Source of the DNA: Linanthus parryae
Taxonomy: Eukaryota; Streptophyta; Magnoliopsida; Ericales; Polemoniaceae
Length of the DNA stretch: 64,000 nucleotides
Direction: 5' to 3'
Assembly (NCBI GenBank): GCA_023055425.1
Contig: JALGPY010000010.1
Location: forward strand, 20,185,363-20,249,362
Shown piece after piece: positions 1-12,020 of this stretch; positions within the stretch are counted from its first letter, which is position 1, and every line of letters starts with the position of its first letter. A program made the translations under genes and the position numbers. The notes beneath the pieces are model-generated. The model was given only the letters and a program-made list of their open reading frames with translations, made no database searches and was not told where the DNA came from.

Positions 1-748
1 GACTAGGTAGGCTAGTTAAATCTTCTTTACCCGAGCATGCACTTTTAAGATTCCATTTTTGGCATAATAGTACTTTCATATATCTGAAACTTCTTTTTAT
101 TTACATGTATTTTTCTTGAAAACATATTATTTTATTTTCAATCAACTACTCTTGTACTTAGAACTTTCTCTTAAGCTATTACGGAATTAAAATTATCTTG
201 TTTGTTGTGCTTTCATGAAACAAACTTTTTTGAAACATATAATGACAAAATAATGTTTCTAGAATTGTAGTCACAAAATGAGTTCATATTTCGACTTTGT
301 GGTCTAATTTCGTAAATATTTTGGTTGATATTTGAAAATTATCAATGAAAAATCTCCTTATGTGAATTCGTCCCACCTCATTGGGAATCGTGGCCCCACC
401 ACCGATTTCAAGGTCTTGAAACTATTTTTAAAGCCTTGAAAATATAACTGTATACTGCATAGTCAATAAATGGACCACAAATGCTGGGCCTTATCTCTAT
501 AGATAATTGCTTAACATTGTTTTTGAAATTAAAATCAATTATTTTTTAAAACTCGTAGCAAATTATTTTATTTCCTTCAAATTTCTAATTTCGATCAAAC
601 TTCCTTTCTCAAATATATGGGAATATTTTGTTTCATATTCAAACTCAAATTCTTTGCTACTTATTTCCTCTCTTCTGTCTCGTTTCTATCACTCCTACCT
701 CTCTCTTCTAGTAAGTGGTTTGTTAGTCATTCAGCAAGATGAATTTGG
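1..748. other. AT-rich flank with paired TTTCAAG-type palindromes
   Basis: I see no gene here. Near-palindromes of the TTTCAAGGCCTTGAAA type lie at 406-421 and about 427-442, the same motif and roughly 20-bp spacing found in the Sirevirus-like LTR pieces at 17285-17388 and 49176-50278. This suggests the flank is part of the same retroelement family. No LTR edge or primer site could be placed. Confidence 0.4.
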
Positions 749-1184
749 TTGGATGGTTTTGTCTCTTCTCCTATTGCATATTATAGTATGATAAGCACCA
801 GCATGTTGAATGGTACAAATCTGGAGTGCATTAGGAGGTTGAAACAAAGTTCTTTATGGAGGATTCTTAATCCCTCAGAAATTGCATACCCTAGACTTAC
901 CAGACTTTTCTATCTAAACATGAAGAAAATCAAGATTGGGAATCTAGCTATCTCTTCTAAGGTTGCTGGAAAAGATATGGAGTTAGATCACAGTGAGTTT
1001 GATAATGTTCTATGTTGTCCTAAGAGGTATAATACTGAAAATCATCCTAGTAGAGCTGAAGCCTTAAAATTGGCCAAGGAAGAATTCTTTGTACCCAATG
1101 CAACTAAATCCTCAAAACAGCTGACATACTCTATGTTGACTGTTGAAGCTAAAATTCTATTTACTATTTTGATGAGGTGTGTAG
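749..1184 (+). pseudogene. fragment of a plant retroelement accessory (env-like/plant-transposon) protein
   Basis: An open frame of about 145 codons carries a segment reading IAYPRLTRLFYLNMKK. This matches the style of the 'putative plant transposon protein' family, which is found as an extra ORF in plant LTR elements and in many unannotated plant proteins. Compare VREFYANL in the ORF at 43382-45175, which is a different and much longer member. No transmembrane segment or signal peptide is visible. The frame is cut at its 3' end by the copia LTR starting at 1185 and runs only a few codons into it. The role of the family is unknown. The assignment rests on one motif and general character, so it is moderate. 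Confidence 0.4.
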
Positions 1185-2550
1185 TGTTGGAAGAGATGCC
1201 GTAGAGGCAATCTAGTTTAGTATGAATTTATTTATAGCTATAACATTCATTGTATTATTTATTGTATATTTAATATAATGAAGTCCTTAGATTTACAATT
1301 GTGTTGTTTATCTTAAATATCCCTAGTCCAGTATAATGATTAAAGGGACAATCATCTATAGACTAGTATGGGGTTGGATTGATATGGAGATATCATGATC
1401 CAACACATAGGTGTGTATTAAGGGTAATGACACACTGGATTGACCCATCTCCGAGAAGGCTACATACACGTTATGATAAGTCACAAGTGCTTCTCGTGGT
1501 GCAATGGTATTGTCATCCTTAGACTTGAAGTCACTAGATATTCTAGTTGTGGAATATTGTGATTTTGGTAGCGTTAGAGATCGTAGTGGACGTAGATACA
1601 ATTTGTCCCACCCACATAACGGGAGCAAATATCCTAGGCCACTCGAGGGATAGTGCTTATAGAATGTCTGACCAGACTCAAATAAATCAATATGGGATAT
1701 TGATGTTATTTGCACGAACAAGGCTATTCCCATGGATCGAGAAACTATGGATTGGATATACGAGTGTGACTTGTATGTCTCGTGTCCAATCCGGATATAG
1801 AGACAAAGGGATGAGACAATTACTTGTACAAGGTTTGTCGGATGACTATTCTATTAGTTGGCTAGAATGGATGTTTTGCTAGAAATCGCTCCATATTAGC
1901 AAATTGTTGCTACCAACTAGATAGAACCTATGGGGTCACACGCTATATAGAGTTGAACTAGATTTGGGAATTAATTAATTCGATTAATTAATTAGAAGGA
2001 TCACTTTGCAACACCTTGCAAAATTAGTAGGACTAATTTGCAAGGAAGGGACTAAACTGAATTCTAGTAGGACTAGAATGGGTCCTTTAGGTAGTTGGAA
2101 AGGATTTGTTGGAATATATAAAGGATGCTCCTTCCTTCCTTCGCACACTTATGACCTTATTGATCATAACTTGAGTGGGAGAGAACAGAAAGGAGAGAGC
2201 AAGGAAGCAAGCAAGAGAGGCTCGCCCGCCCCCTTGCCGCCGCCCATCCCGTCGGCCCAAACAAGGAGGCCGAAACCTCCTTGTTTCCTCGCGTTGTGTG
2301 ATTTCTTCTTCCTCTTCCTCAATTCCGGGCTAGCACAAAGGAGTAGGAAGATCTAGAATTCAACTCTAGGCGTGGATCAACTATAGAGAACGTGACACAA
2401 TTCGCGTTTGAAGTCATCAAAGGAGAAACCCTAAGGTGTGTTATTGATTTCTTCTCTTACCATCGTTATGTCTCTTGACTTGTGATCCTTGGAGGATATT
2501 GCATGGATTATATTTGTTTTCCGTTGCGCATCCATGATCAAAACCCTACA
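1185..2550 (+). repeat. 5' LTR of copia copy A
   Basis: It begins TGTTGGAAGAG and ends CCCTACA, with the primer site immediately after. It is collinear with the LTRs at 8194-9544 and 15034-16454. It lacks about 66 bp that both of those carry after the GTAGCG sequence near 1570, and its 3' end is more diverged from them than they are from each other. It contains an AT-rich block, ATTAATTAATTCGATTAATTAATT in two arms near 1970-1993, and a TATA box. Several short open frames inside it are not genes. Confidence 0.93.
2115..2123 (+). promoter_or_regulatory. TATA box of copia LTR (TATATAAAG)
   Basis: The sequence is conserved in position in all three LTRs (also 9112-9120 and 16024-16032), about 430 bp before the LTR end. 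It is the likely Pol II promoter and U3/R boundary region. Confidence 0.65.
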
Positions 2551-2551
2551 G

Positions 2552-2563
2552 TGGTATCAGAGC
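2552..2563 (+). other. primer binding site, initiator tRNA-Met
   Basis: TGGTATCAGAGC starts two bases after the LTR end and is complementary to the 3' end of plant initiator tRNA-Met. This fixes the 5' LTR boundary at 2550. Confidence 0.92.
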
Positions 2564-4234
2564 CACAGGTCGTAGAGCATAAACGTGGTTTATGTGTTAC
2601 GTTTTGATGGTTTTAACCTTTAAATTAATTGTTTATCGCGTAAAACAAGACAAATCAAGCATATGATGCAATTTGTCAATAATCTATCATAACAAGACCT
2701 AGTTTTTGCATTGGATGCATGAATTAGTGAGTTTGAGAAATTTTAGGATCTTAGATCTAGGGTTTGGGCATCCTATGGAAAGAAGGAGTTCTTACCATAC
2801 AAGGAAACAACCAAACTTGGGCACCATTGAAGGGAGTTGTTTTGGAAACAACTCCCAAAGGAGGTTCGCCCCCCTAGGGGACCGCCCCTACTTGCTTTCA
2901 GCCCAAGCAAGGCTCGGCCTAGGGGCCGGGGCAGCCCTAGCCCGCGGCCTAGCCGCGTGGGCTAGGGTCCGGCCGGCCCAAGGCCTTTGCGGTTCTCTTT
3001 TTGGGCCCGAGCAATTTGATTTTTGGGCCCCATGGACTGTTTTAACCCTAGAATATCCTAAAATCAATTAAAATTGACCAAGCGCGTTAAAATTGGATTT
3101 TAACTGTTTATGTTCACATCGCATGGTGATTGAATATGGCCTTAGGATGCGGTTTGATGTGAATGTTTAATTTTGTGGTTTGGTTTACGGCCTGCGAGCT
3201 GATCAATTAATTGTAATAATTAATTAGGGTTTTATGGCCTGCGAGCCATTTTTTTCCTCAACTTGTGAGATTTATTTTATTTAGTATAGTTGTTAGCTAG
3301 TGCTAGATAGAGTAGATTGTTAGCCAAGATTGAAGAATAGAAGCCCAAAGCCAAAAGGAGCCACAAAAGATGGACATGGAGCATTCCACATGACTATGAA
3401 GGATGGACCAAAAGATGACGACGCATGGAGATGTGTTTGCTTTTAGGGTTCATAGATAATTCCATTGGCTTGGAATTATCTTAGTCTAGAAAAGGCCATA
3501 TTCACATCACGTTTTATTTTGTTTTGTGGTTGTTTATTTTATTGTCTTATTATTTCGTGGTTGGTGTATGGATGATGCATGCAATTAGGATAACAAGATA
3601 ATTAGACAACCCGGATCTATTACTTGGAGTTGTGCCTAAAACTCAAATAGATAGATTAGTTGATATTGATCAACAAAAACAATTAAAAAAAAAATAATTT
3701 TAAAATCCCTCAAAATTCAAATATTGTGTTCTTGCCTTCTCGTTATTTAAACACTCATTATCATCATGATTTATCAAGTTCGTGCGTGCCAAAGCATGGG
3801 GACTTGGTTCATAATGATGGAATGCGATGTCACAAGCTAGTAATGTGCAACTGCTTAAATAAGAGGTTGAACACAACTAGGCTATTAATATGATTAAAAA
3901 CCTAGAGGCAATCAATTGGGATTATCCATGTGGATGGATAAATAAGGAGTTATTTGCCCAATTGAACCAAGAGTTGCATAAGAGATGCAATTGGAATTGT
4001 TCCTACCTGAAGTAATCAAATTATGGGTGACTTGCCAAAGCAAGCTCATAAGGAGATGAAACATGGATCTTGGCCCACTAGAAAATATAAGGATATTTTC
4101 CGCATTAATATCTTGAGGGTTATTAATCCGTAGAAAAATAGTGGGAGCTATATTTGATAAACTAGCATTTATTGAATATAGTAAAAAATTCACAAATACT
4201 AAAACTTGCGTATTTTCCTTTTGTAGAATTCCAA
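2564..4234 (+). other. copia copy A untranslated leader
   Basis: About 1.67 kb separate the primer site from gag. It holds a GC-rich block (about 2860-3030) and two GCCTGCGAG repeats (about 3190-3245), with no coding frame. It is collinear with 9558-11199 and, reversed, with 62470-63605. It ends in a conserved stretch reading AGTGGGAGCTATATTTG just before gag. Confidence 0.75.
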
Positions 4235-5044
4235 ATGGCAAATAACTCATCGACTTCACAACATTCCCTACGATATGTTCTTGAGAAGGACAAGCTCTCT
4301 GGAACCAATTTCCTAGATTGGTACAGAAACTTGAGAATCGTTCTCAAGCAAGAGAAGAAACTGTACGCAATATAGGAGCATGTTCCAGAACGTCCAGAGA
4401 ACCAAACAACTCCAGCCCTATAGGCGTATCAAAAACGTGTTGATGACGATAATGATGCGGCTTGCCTGATGCTATGCACCATGACTTCTGAGCTTCAGAA
4501 GCAACACGAAAACATGAATGCTGTCGATATGATCGAGCATCTGAAGCAGCTCTTCCAAGAGCAGGCAAGGGTTGAGAGGTATGAGGTCTATAAGGAATTG
4601 TTCAGGTGTCATCTGGCAGAAGGGAACCCAGTGGGACCCCATGTACTCCGTATGATCGGGTACCTGGAGAATCTCGGCCGACTGGGGTTCCCGGTCGGCC
4701 AAGAGTTGGCAACCGATCTCGTGTTGCAATCGTTGCCCGAGAGTTATGGACAGTTCATCATGAACTATAACGTGAACGAGATCGTGAAACCACTGCCAAA
4801 TTTGCTCAATATGTTGAGGACAGCTGAACAAAGAATCAACAAGGGTAAGGGCAAGGCCATTATGATGGTGCAGAAAGGAAAGGGCAAATGGTTTGCCTCA
4901 TCTTCCAAGGGCAAAGGCAAGTAAGTTGCCAAGTCCAAGGAACCTGCCCTTAAGCCTGTTGGTGGCATTGCCAAAGGTGTGACTAAAGGTGAATGTCACT
5001 ACTGCAGTCAGCCTGGACACTAGAGGAGGAACTGCCCAAAATAT
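4235..5044 (+). pseudogene. copia copy A gag (nucleocapsid precursor), with in-frame stops
   Basis: Gag would form the virus-like particle and package element RNA. The start is the ATG at 4235, giving MANNSS, followed by an EKDKLSGTNFLDWYRNLR block typical of BARE-1/Angela-like gag. A lysine- and glycine-rich region precedes a CCHC zinc knuckle (CHYC...GH...RRNC, 4994-5035). The whole region stays in one frame but has stops at about 4373, about 4421, about 4922 and inside the knuckle at 5021-5023. At three of these the sister copy B has a sense codon (GAG, AAG, TCA), so they are degenerative. Not functional. Confidence 0.85.
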
Positions 5045-5389
5045 GTGGAGGACAAGAGGCTTGGAATAGTGATTCCACCACCATCAGGTATCTTTGTTGT
5101 GGATGTCAATTTAACTGTCTCTACATCGTGGGTATTAGATACTGGATGTGGATCTCACATCTTTCGAAGTGTCCAGGATCTAAAGAGAAGTGGAAGATTG
5201 GCTAAAGGGGAGATAGATCTGCGCGTTTGGAATGGAGCAAAATGTGCTGCGTTGGCCGTAGGCGTGTGCGAGCTATCTCTGCCTTCAGGATTAGTTTTAG
5301 AATTAAATAATTTCTATTTTGTGCTTGCTATGAGAATAAACATTATTTCTATTTCTTGTTTGGACAAGGAAGATTTTATTATTTCATAA
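5045..5389 (+). pseudogene. copia copy A protease
   Basis: This aspartic protease would release the gag and pol products. The active-site motif WVLDTGCGSH is intact, with the catalytic Asp codon at 5138-5140 in the same frame as gag. The frame runs to a stop at about 5387, after which a frame change breaks continuity with the gag-pre-integrase region. In copy B the same motif is mutated (DTV), so copy A keeps the better protease. It lies downstream of a broken gag and cannot be expressed as a full polyprotein. Confidence 0.8.
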
Positions 5390-6238
5390 AGAACAATTGT
5401 TGCTCCTTTTATTTGAATAATATTCACTATTTTAGCGCGCAATTATTTAATGGACTGCATGTCCTTGATCTAAGAAATCCTGTCTACATTATTTATACCA
5501 AGAGGATTAAAATAAATGATTTAAATCCTGCTTACTTATGGCACCGTCGTTTAGGCCACATAAACAAGAAACGTGTATCTAGACTCCATAAGGATGGACT
5601 ACTAGACTCATTTGATTTTGAATCATATGAGACATTAGGCTTGTTTATTGGGAAAAATGACAAAGTCCCCTTTCAATAAGAAAGGTGAGAGGACTAGTGA
5701 GCAATTGGTGCTCATACATACTGATGTGTGTGGGCCATTTGCCACGCCTGCCAGGGGTGGTTATGTCTACTTTATTACATTTACTGATGATTACAGTACA
5801 TATGGATTTGTGTACCTCATGAGGGCCAAATCCGAGTCCTTTGAAGTGTTCAAAGAATTCAAAAATGAACTAGGGAAGCAACTTGGCAAAAGTATCAAGG
5901 CTCTACGATCGGATCGTGGAGGAGAATACTTGATCCAAGAGTTTGACGACTATCTTAGAGAGTGTGGGATCGTGTCCCAACTCACTCCACCCGGAACGCC
6001 ACAATGGAATGGCGTGTCTGAGAGGAGGAATCGAACCCTATTGGATATGGTTCGATCTATGATGTGTCAAAACGATCTTCCATTACCGTTTTGGGGCCAC
6101 GCTCTATTAAGTGCAGCTTTTACCATTAATCGTGTTCCATCTTAATCAGTCATGAAGAAACCACATGAGATGTTGAGTGGGAGGCGTCCCACACTGTCGT
6201 TCATGAGGATTTGGGGCTGCGATGTCTATGTATAACGT
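5390..6238 (+). pseudogene. copia copy A gag-pre-integrase and integrase
   Basis: The integrase would insert the cDNA into the host chromosome. The gag-pre-integrase motif LWHRRLGHIN lies at about 5540-5575. About 20 bp are missing near 5635-5660 where the zinc-finger cysteines would be expected. The catalytic core then reads HTDVCGPF, SDRGGEY (Asp at 5912-5914) and NGVSERRNRT (Glu at 6020-6022), with exactly 35 residues between the second Asp and the Glu. Stops occur after INRVPS (about 6143) and after CDVYV (about 6234). The DDE triad is intact, unlike copy B. Frames differ between the first and second parts. Confidence 0.85.
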
Positions 6239-7480
6239 TTGCAATCAGACAAGCTAGGGCCAAAATCGGATAAGTGTAAGTTTGTGGGGTACCCTAAGGA
6301 AACTAAGGGTTACTACTTCTACAATCCAATCGAAAACAAAGTGTTTGTTGTTCGGAACGGCGTGTTTCTAGAAAGAGAATTTGTCTCTAAAGACGCAAGT
6401 GGGAGGACTGTAGAACTTGAAGAGATTCAAGAACCACAAATCACTAAACCGATTATGGAACATGGACAGGAACCACAAGCAGTTGTGGAGCAGCCTGTTC
6501 AGGTAACACAAGAGCTTCGTAGATCTATTAGAGTGCATCAGGAACCCGAGAGGTATGGACTTCTCGTAACCGATTCCGGTGACACAATGCTCATAGATGA
6601 TGAGCCTACTACCTATGAAAAGGCCGTGAAAGGCCCAGACTCTCTGAAGTGGCTAAAAGCCATGAGATCCAAGATGGAATCCATGTATACCAACAATGTA
6701 TGGACTTTGGTGGAACCACCCGAAGGGGAGCGGCCCATAGGGTGCAAGTGGGTCTTCAAGAAGAAGATCGACGTGGATGGTAATGTGATTACCTATAAGG
6801 GCCGATTGGTGGCTAAAGGACTCAGACATATTCATGGTATTGACTATGATGAAACCTTTTCACTAGTCGCTATGACCAAATCCATCCGAATCCTACTTGC
6901 AATTGCAGCATACTACGACTATGAGATTTGGCAGATGGATGTCAAAACAGCATTCCTTTATGGGAATCTCCTCGAAGACGTGTATATGATACAGCCGGAG
7001 GGTTTTGAAGATCTAAAGCAAGCCAACAAATTCTGTAAGCTGCAAGATCCATTTATGGATTGAAGCAAGCTTCTAGGAGTTGGAATCGACGTTTTGATGA
7101 AGTAGTCAAAGAGTTTGGATTCATCAGAAACGAAGATGAGTCTTGTGTCTACAAGAAGGTTAGTGGGAGCTCTGTATCTTTTCTGGTCTTGCATGTGGAT
7201 GACATACTACTCATTGGAAACGACGTTCCCATGCTGCAATCTGTTAAAGATTGGCTAGGGAAGTGTTTCTCAATGAAAGACTTAGGGGAAGTAGCCTATA
7301 TAATCGGTATAAAGATCTATAGAGATAGATCTAAGAGACTGCTAAGCCTAAGTCAAAGTACATATGTTGACAAGGTGTTGAAACGGTTCAACATGCAAGA
7401 TTCCAAGAAGGGATTCTTTCCCATGTCACATGGAATCACTCTTTCGAAGAGTGGTTGTCCTTCCAATGAGATTTAGAAGG
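6239..7480 (+). pseudogene. copia copy A reverse transcriptase
   Basis: The RT would copy element RNA to DNA. An acidic linker is followed by the RT core: WKWVFKKKI-type block, RLVAKG, WQMDVKTAFLYG with the first catalytic Asp, and the second motif as HVDDILLIGND at 7192 onward (Tyr to His before the DD pair). A frame shift near 7050 (KLQ / YGLKQAS) splits the domain, and a stop ends the second half near 7474. Length and order match copia RT. The shift makes it non-functional even though the Asp residues survive. Confidence 0.88.
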
Positions 7481-8119
7481 AACGCATGAGTAGATACCTA
7501 TTCCTCGGCCATAGGATCTATCATGTACGCCATGTTATGTACGAGATCAGATGTGTCATATGCCTTGAGTATGACAAGCAGATACCAATCCAATCCGGGT
7601 GAGAGCCACTGGATTGCAGTCAAGAACATGCTAAAGTACTTGAGAAGAACTAAGGATGCTTTCTTGATATTTAGCGGTGATGAAGAGTTGCGTGTAAGGG
7701 GTTACACTGATGCAAGCTTCCAAACCGACAGAGATGACTTTAGATCACAGTCGGGATATGTGTTTTGCCTGAATGGAGCAGCAGTGAGCTGGAAAAGTTC
7801 CAAGCAAGAGACGGTGGCTGATTCTACAACAGAGGCTGAGTACATTGCTGCAAATGGGGCAGCAAAGGAAGTTGTCTGGATCAGAAAGTTTGTTTCTAAA
7901 CTTGGTGTGGTTCCTAGCATTGCGAATCCAGTTGAATTGTACTGTGACAACACTGGGGCGGTCGCGCAATCAAAGGAGTCCAGATCACACCAGAAATCCA
8001 AGCACGTGCTCAGGAAGTTCCATCTGATTCGAGATATTATCGATAGAGGAGACGTTCTGATATGAAAGATTCCTACAGATGAGAATCTGTCCGATCCACT
8101 TACAAAGGCCCTTGTGTAG
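7481..8119 (+). pseudogene. copia copy A RNase H
   Basis: This copia-type RNase H would remove template RNA during reverse transcription. Visible blocks are RGYTDASF, SGYVFCLNG, VSWKSSKQ, STTEAEYIA, LYCDNTGA and KSKHV, the usual copia RNase H order. A stop lies at about 8063 (GDVLI then stop) and the natural-looking end SDPLTKAL is followed by TAG at 8117-8119. The polypurine tract follows about 65 bp later. Confidence 0.85.
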
Positions 8120-8182
8120 TGGAAGCATGAAGGGCCCACTAGGAGCATGGGCATACGAGATGCGCCAGATTGGCTCTAGTGC

Positions 8183-8193
8183 AAGTGGGAGAC
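8183..8193 (+). other. polypurine tract of copia copy A
   Basis: AAGTGGGAGAC lies directly before the LTR at 8194. The identical tract precedes the LTR at 15034 and appears reversed at 48994-49004. It primes plus-strand DNA. Confidence 0.8.
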
Positions 8194-9544
8194 TGTTTGA
8201 ATAGATGCCCTAGAGGCAATCAAGTTTGGTACGAATTTATTTTGGCTAGAACATTCATTGTATTATTTATTGGAAATTTAATATAATGAAGTCCTTAGAT
8301 TTAAAATTGTGTTGTTTATCTTAAATATCCCTAGTCCAGTATAATATTAAAGGGACAATCATCTATAGACTAGTATGGGGTTGGATTGATATAGAGATAT
8401 CATGATCCAACACATGGGTGTGCATTAAGGGTAATGGCGCACTCGATTGACCCATCTCGGAGAAGGCTGCATACATGTTATGTTAAGTCACAAGCGCTTC
8501 TCGCGGTCCAATGGTATTGTCATCCTTAGACTTGAAGTCACTAGATATTCTACTTGTGGATTATTGTGATTTTGGTAGCGTCAAACGCTACACCGTAACA
8601 GGGTAGCTATAAAGGCGTGTACCGGATACAATAAGAAGCAAGCTTAGAGATCGTAGTGGACGTAGATAGAATTTGTCCCTCCCACATAACGGGAGAAAAT
8701 ATCCTAGGCCACTCGAGGGATAGTGCTTATAGAATGTCTGGTCATACTCAAATAAATCAATATAGGATATTGATGTTATTTGCACGAATAAGGCTATTCC
8801 CAGGATCGATAAAATATTTATTGGATATACGAGTGTGACTTGTATGTCTAGTTTCCAATACGGGGTAACACGCTATATAAAGTTGAACTAGATTAGCAAA
8901 TTGTTGCTACCAACTAGATATAACCTATGGTGTAACACGCTATATAAAGTTGAACTAGATTTGGGAATTAATTAATATGATTAATTAATTATAAGGATCA
9001 CTTTGCAACACCTTGCAAACTTAGTAGGACTAATTTGCAAGGAAGGGACTAAATTGAATTCTAGTAGGACTAGAATAGGTCCTTTAGTTAGTTGACAAGG
9101 ATTTGTTGGACTATATAAAGGATGCTCCTTCCTTCCTTCCCACACTTATGAGAATTTTGATCATAACTTGAGTGGGAGAGAACAAAAAGGAGAGAGAGCA
9201 AGCAACAAAGGGCCGAACCCGACCCTTTGCCGCCGCCCCCTACGCTGTCGGCCAACAAAGGAGGCGCCACCTCCTTGTTGCTTCGTGTTCCGTGATTTCT
9301 TCTTCATCTTCCTCCGTTCCTAACTAGCACAAAAGGAGAAGGAATATCTAGATCTCAACTCGAGGCGTGGATCAACCGTAGAGACATGACACAATTCGCG
9401 TTACAAGTCATCACAGGAGAAACCCTAAGGTGTGTAACATGATTCTTCCTTTACAATCATTATGTCTCTTGTCCTGTGATCCTTGGACGGTATTGAATGG
9501 ATATATTATATTTTCTGCTGTGTATCCATGATCAAAACCCTACA
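8194..9544 (+). repeat. shared middle LTR of the copia tandem
   Basis: It starts TGTTTGAATAG and ends CCCTACA. It is preceded by copy A's polypurine tract and followed by copy B's primer site, so it serves both. It carries a hairpin, GTAGCGT-CAA-ACGCTAC (8575-8591), within the 66 bp missing from the 5' LTR. A block of roughly 110 bp present in the other LTRs is replaced by a second copy of GTAACACGCTATATAAAG (8865 and 8932). Confidence 0.93.
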
Positions 9545-9545
9545 G

Positions 9546-9557
9546 TGGTATAAGAGC
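9546..9557 (+). other. degenerate primer binding site of copia copy B
   Basis: TGGTATAAGAGC differs by one base from the tRNA-Met site in copy A (C to A at the seventh position). Confidence 0.8.
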
Positions 9558-11199
9558 CAGGTTGTAGAGCATAAACGTGGTTTATGTGTTACGTTTTGAT
9601 AGTTTTACACTTTAAATTTATTGTTTATCGCGTAAAACAAGACAAATCAAGCATATGATGCAATTTGTCAATAATCAATCAAAACAAGACCTAGTTTTTG
9701 TATTGGATGCATGAATTAGTGAGTTTTAGAAATTTTAGGATCTAATATCTAGGGTTTGGGCATCCTATTGAAAGAAGGAGTTCTTTTCAAACAAGGAAAC
9801 AACCAAACTTGGGCAACAAGCACGGGTGTTGTTTTGGAAACAACTCCCTAAGAGGTTAGGCCCCCCTAAAGGGACCGTCCCTCCTTGCTTGCCGCCCAAG
9901 TAAGGGACGGCCAAGGGGCCGGGGGCAGCCCTAGCGCACGGCCTAGCCGTGTGGCTAGGGGACGGCCGGCCCAAGGCCTAGGCGGTCCTCTTTTGGGCTC
10001 GGGCAATTAAATTGTTGGGCCCCTTGGACCGTTTTAACCCTATAAAATTCCTAAAATCAATTAAAATTTACCAAGCGCGTTAAATTTTTATTTTAAATGT
10101 TTATGTGCAAATCGCATGGTGATTGGATATGACCTTAGGATGTGGTTTGGTGTGATTGTTTAATTTTGTGGTTTGGTTTATGGCCTGCGAGCTGATCAAT
10201 TTGTTGTAATAATTAATTAGGGTTTTATTGCCTGCGAGCCATTTTTTTTCTAAACTTGTGAGATTTATTTTATTTAGTATAGTTGTTAGCTAGTGCTAGA
10301 TAGAGTACATTTTTAGCCAAGATTGAGGAAAAGAAACCCAAAGCCAAAGGAAGCCACACAAGATCGAGCATGGAGCATTCCACATGACTATAAAGGATGG
10401 ACCAAAAGATGAAGACGCATGGAGATGTGTTTGCTTTTAGGGTTCATAGATAATTCCATTGGCTTGGAATTATCTTAGTCTAGAAAAGGCCATATCCACA
10501 TCACGTTTTATTTTATTTGTTGTTGTTTATTTTTATTGTCTTATTATTTTGTGGTTGGTGTATGGATGATGCATGCATTAAGGATAATAAGATAATTAGA
10601 CAACTCGAATCTATTATTTGGAGTTGTGCCCAAACTCAAATAAAAAAACAATTAAAATTGAATTTGAAAATTTCTCAAAATTCAAATTTTGTGTTCTTGC
10701 CTTCTCTTTATTTAAACACTCGTTATCATCATGATTTATCAAGTTCGTGCATGACAAAGCAAGGTGACTTGGTTCATAATGATGGAATGCGATGGCACAA
10801 ACAAGTTATGAGCAATTGTTTAAATAAGAGGTTGGACACAACCAGGCTATTAATATGATTAAAAACCTAGAGGCAATCAATTGGGATTATCCATGCGGAT
10901 GGATAAATAAGGAGTTATTTTCCCAGTTGAACCAAGAGTTGCATAGGGATGCAATTGGAAATTGTTCCTACCTAAAGTAGTCAAATTATGGGTGACTTGC
11001 CACAGCAAGCTCATAAGGAGATGAAACATGGATCTTGGCCCACTAGAAAATATAAGGATATTTTCGGCATTAATATCTTGAGGGTTATTAATCTGTGAAA
11101 AAATAGTGGGAGCTATATTTGATAAACTAGCCATTATTGAATATAGTCCAAAATCCACAAATACTAAAACTTGCGTATTTTCCTTTTTTAGAATTCCAA
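9558..11199 (+). other. copia copy B untranslated leader
   Basis: Collinear with 2564-4234 and non-coding. It includes the GC-rich block at about 9840-10000 and the GCCTGCGAG repeats at about 10180-10240. Confidence 0.75.
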
Positions 11200-12020
11200 A
11201 TGGCAAACAACTCATCGAGTTCACAACATTCCCTACGATCTGTCCTTGAGAAGGAAAAGCTATCTGGAACCAACTTCCTTGATTGGTACAAAAACTTGAG
11301 AACCGTTCTAAAAAAAAGAAAAGAAACTATACGCAATAGAGGAGCAAGTTCCAGCAGGTCCAGAGAACAATACCCCTGCAGCCCTAAAGGCGTATCAAAA
11401 GCGTGTTGATGACGCTAATGATGCGGCCTGACTTATGCTATGCACCATGACTTCTGAGCTTCAGAATCAACACGAAAAAATGAATGGTGTCGATATGATC
11501 GACAATTTGAAGCAGCTCTTCCAAGAGCAGGAAAGGTTTGAGAGGTATGAGGTCTCTAAGGCATTGTTCAAGTGTCATATGGCTGAAGGAAACCCGGTGG
11601 GACCCCATGTACTCCTTATGATCGGATACTTGGAGAATCTCGCGCGACTAGGGTTTCCGGTCGGCCAAGAGTTGGCAACCGATCTCTTGTTGCAATCGTT
11701 GCCTGAGAGTTATGGACAGTTCATCATGAACTATAACATGAACGAGATCGTGAAACCACTGCCAAATTTTCTCAATATGTTAAGGAAACTGAACAAAGCA
11801 TGAACAAGGGTAAGGGCAAGGCCATTATGATGGTATAGAAAGGAAAGGGCAAAAGGTTTGCCTCATCCACCAAGGGACAAGGCAAGTCAGTTGCCAAGTC
11901 CAAGGAACCTACCCTTAAGCCTGTTGGTGGCATTGCCAAAGGTGTGACTAATGGTGAGTGTCACTACTGCAGTCATCCTGGACATCGGAGGAGGAACTGC
12001 CCAAAATATCTGGAGGACAA
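11200..12020 (+). pseudogene. copia copy B gag
   Basis: The start is the ATG at 11200 (MANNSS). A frame change in an A-rich run (about 11310-11325) breaks the N-terminal block. A second frame covers the body (about 11405-11803), and a third holds the zinc knuckle CHYCSHPGHRRRNC, which is complete here although stopped in copy A. The three frames mean no full gag can be made. Confidence 0.85.

Larger units (their letters stand above)
1185..9544 (+). mobile_element. Ty1/copia LTR retrotransposon, copy A (shares its 3' LTR with copy B)
   Basis: The order is LTR (1185-2550), primer site, long leader, gag, protease, integrase, RT, RNase H, polypurine tract, LTR (8194-9544). Integrase before RT is the copia order. 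The gag and the LTR length of about 1.35 kb resemble BARE-1/Angela-type elements; that lineage call is inference. Every coding block carries stops or frame changes, so the copy is inactive. The 3' LTR is also the 5' LTR of copy B. No matching 5-bp duplication flanks the whole tandem (TGTAG before 1185, AGAAA after 16454). Confidence 0.9.

Noticed and set aside
2006..2356. Open frame of 116 codons in the copia 5' LTR
   Set aside because: It overlaps the TATA box and LTR leader and is not conserved as an open frame in the other LTRs.
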